Assembly: GCA_019090295.1 (NCBI GenBank)
Contig: JAHRWG010000103.1
Span: 1-5,526 of the forward strand
Direction of reading: 5' to 3'
DNA length: 5,526 bases
DNA from: Cycloclasticus sp.
GTDB taxonomy: Bacteria; Pseudomonadota; Gammaproteobacteria; Methylococcales; Cycloclasticaceae
Below, in pieces: positions 4,593 through 5,526 of this stretch. Every line of letters starts with the position of its first letter. Positions within the stretch are counted from its first letter, which is position 1. The translations under genes were made by a program, and so were the position numbers. The notes under the pieces are model-generated. The model was given only the letters and a program-made list of their open reading frames with translations, ran no database searches and was not told where the DNA came from.

Positions 4593-5526
4593 GTAAGACC
4601 GTGGCATGCCTAAGCTTTTTTCTGCAACATAGTTAAGCAGCATTTCACGGTTAATGGGTGCAGTTTTCAATAATCGAACAACCGAGTACATATCGTATAA
4701 GCCATAGTCATTAGTAAAGCCGTTGCCACCAAAGCACTGAATAGAAGCATCAACTGCCTTGATGCCAGCATCGGCAGCGGCGATTTTAGCCATACTCGAC
4801 ACTTCCCCCGCTGGTTTATCATTATCGACCAACCAAGCGGCTTGTCGCGCCATTAAAGAGGCTAACTCCACCTGTGTTTTCGCCTCTGCTAAAGGATGTT
4901 GTAGCCCTTGATAGGCACCAATAGGTCCTTTGAATACAACTCGTTCGGACGCATATTCAGCCGCCAGATTCAACGCTAAACGGCCCATACCCGTACAAAT
5001 AGCGGACACAACAATTCGCTCAGGGTTTAATGATTCAAATAATATATCAAAGCCTTTATCAATGGTGCCAACAATATCGTCGTCTGTTAGCTCTACCTCA
5101 TCAAAAAAGACTTGGAACTGTTGCTCAGGCAATACGACACCCATTTCTAAAGGGGTCATACTGACACCTTTTGCCTTCATATCAACCACGAACAAAGTAA
5201 AACCATCTGTTTTTTTATCAACGTCTGTGTGTGGTTTTGTTCTGGCAACCACCAAAGCATAGGCCGACTCATCGGCGCTGGTAATAAAGGTTTTCTGGCC
5301 GCTTAAGTAATAACGTTCGCCTTTCTTTTTTGCAATGCTATTAATTTTAATGGTATTGGTGCCAGCAGTTGGCTCGGTAATGGCAAAACAAAATAGTTTT
5401 TCACCACGACAGGCATCGGGTAAATATTTTTGTTTCATCGACTCGCTGCCGTGGTCTGCAATAACCGGCAAGGCCATGGTTGAACCGACAACTAGCGACA
5501 ACAAGGGTATGCCATTATTAGATAAC
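4590..5526 (-). CDS. Acyl-CoA dehydrogenase, 5' end beyond the window
   Basis: A FAD-dependent acyl-CoA dehydrogenase that introduces a 2,3-double bond into an acyl-CoA and passes electrons to ETF. The frame is open through the right edge, giving 311 visible residues; about 70-80 N-terminal residues are missing against a usual 380. Numbering from the TTG at 5502-5504, which I treat as internal, one sees FAITEPTAGTN (40-50) and GQKTFITSA (69-77) of the flavin/substrate region, then GFTLFVVD (101-108), the helical C-domain with LNPERIV (159-165), and QCFGGNGFTNDYGLYDMY (256-273). The usual EGT catalytic motif is absent: the C-terminus reads INREMLLNYVAEKSLGMPRSY. A Glu in LNPER (codon 5019-5021) lies where isovaleryl- and long-chain acyl-CoA dehydrogenases carry their base. 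It is the most upstream visible operon gene; the promoter lies outside the window. Confidence 0.92.
   Translation of the reverse strand, partial: LSNNGIPLLSLVVGSTMALPVIADHGSESMKQKYLPDACRGEKLFCFAITEPTAGTNTIKINSIAKKKGERYYLSGQKTFITSADESAYALVVARTKPHTDVDKKTDGFTLFVVDMKAKGVSMTPLEMGVVLPEQQFQVFFDEVELTDDDIVGTIDKGFDILFESLNPERIVVSAICTGMGRLALNLAAEYASERVVFKGPIGAYQGLQHPLAEAKTQVELASLMARQAAWLVDNDKPAGEVSSMAKIAAADAGIKAVDASIQCFGGNGFTNDYGLYDMYSVVRLLKTAPINREMLLNYVAEKSLGMPRSY

Noticed and set aside
4590..5504. Acyl-CoA dehydrogenase as a complete 304-residue protein starting at TTG 5502-5504
   Set aside because: The frame continues without a stop to the window edge, and the family needs about 75 more N-terminal residues, so the gene is partial.

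Overview
The window looks like chromosomal DNA of a gammaproteobacterium with a low-to-mid-40s % G+C (estimated by eye, not computed). A marine, CoA-thioester-catabolising or hydrocarbon-degrading type would fit. The lineage guess rests on a DUF2788-type two-helix membrane protein, a DUF2889 protein and the overall catabolic content, so it is an inference and not a phylogenetic result.

Layout, left to right: (1) A plus-strand DUF2889 gene at 12-572. (2) Converging on it from the minus strand, a small two-helix membrane protein of the DUF2788 type (604-822). Its translation start lies in a perfect 25-bp tandem duplication (798-847). (3) A 187-bp intergenic stretch (848-1034) with a 10-bp-stem hairpin and no gene. 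(4) A tightly packed minus-strand operon running from the right edge to 1035. In transcription order it encodes an acyl-CoA dehydrogenase (5' end beyond the window), a CitE/HpcH-family (malyl/citramalyl-CoA lyase-like) enzyme, a double-hotdog MaoC-type hydratase of mesaconyl-CoA hydratase size, an alpha/beta-hydrolase, and a BadH-like short-chain dehydrogenase. Junctions are 22 nt, a 4-nt ATGA overlap, 9 nt and 21 nt.

How the genes may work together (inference): the dehydrogenase would desaturate an acyl-CoA, and the MaoC protein would hydrate the enoyl-CoA to a malyl- or citramalyl-like 3-hydroxyacyl-CoA. The CitE-like lyase would then split that into acetyl- or propionyl-CoA plus a 2-oxoacid such as glyoxylate or pyruvate. 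The SDR and the hydrolase would supply an alcohol/ketone oxidoreduction and a hydrolytic step (thioester, ester or C-C bond). The dehydrogenase/MaoC/CitE set resembles itaconate and methylmalyl-CoA-type routes. The added hydrolase and BadH-like SDR do not belong to those routes as I know them, so the substrate is unassigned. No mobile element, tRNA, rRNA or CRISPR array was seen.
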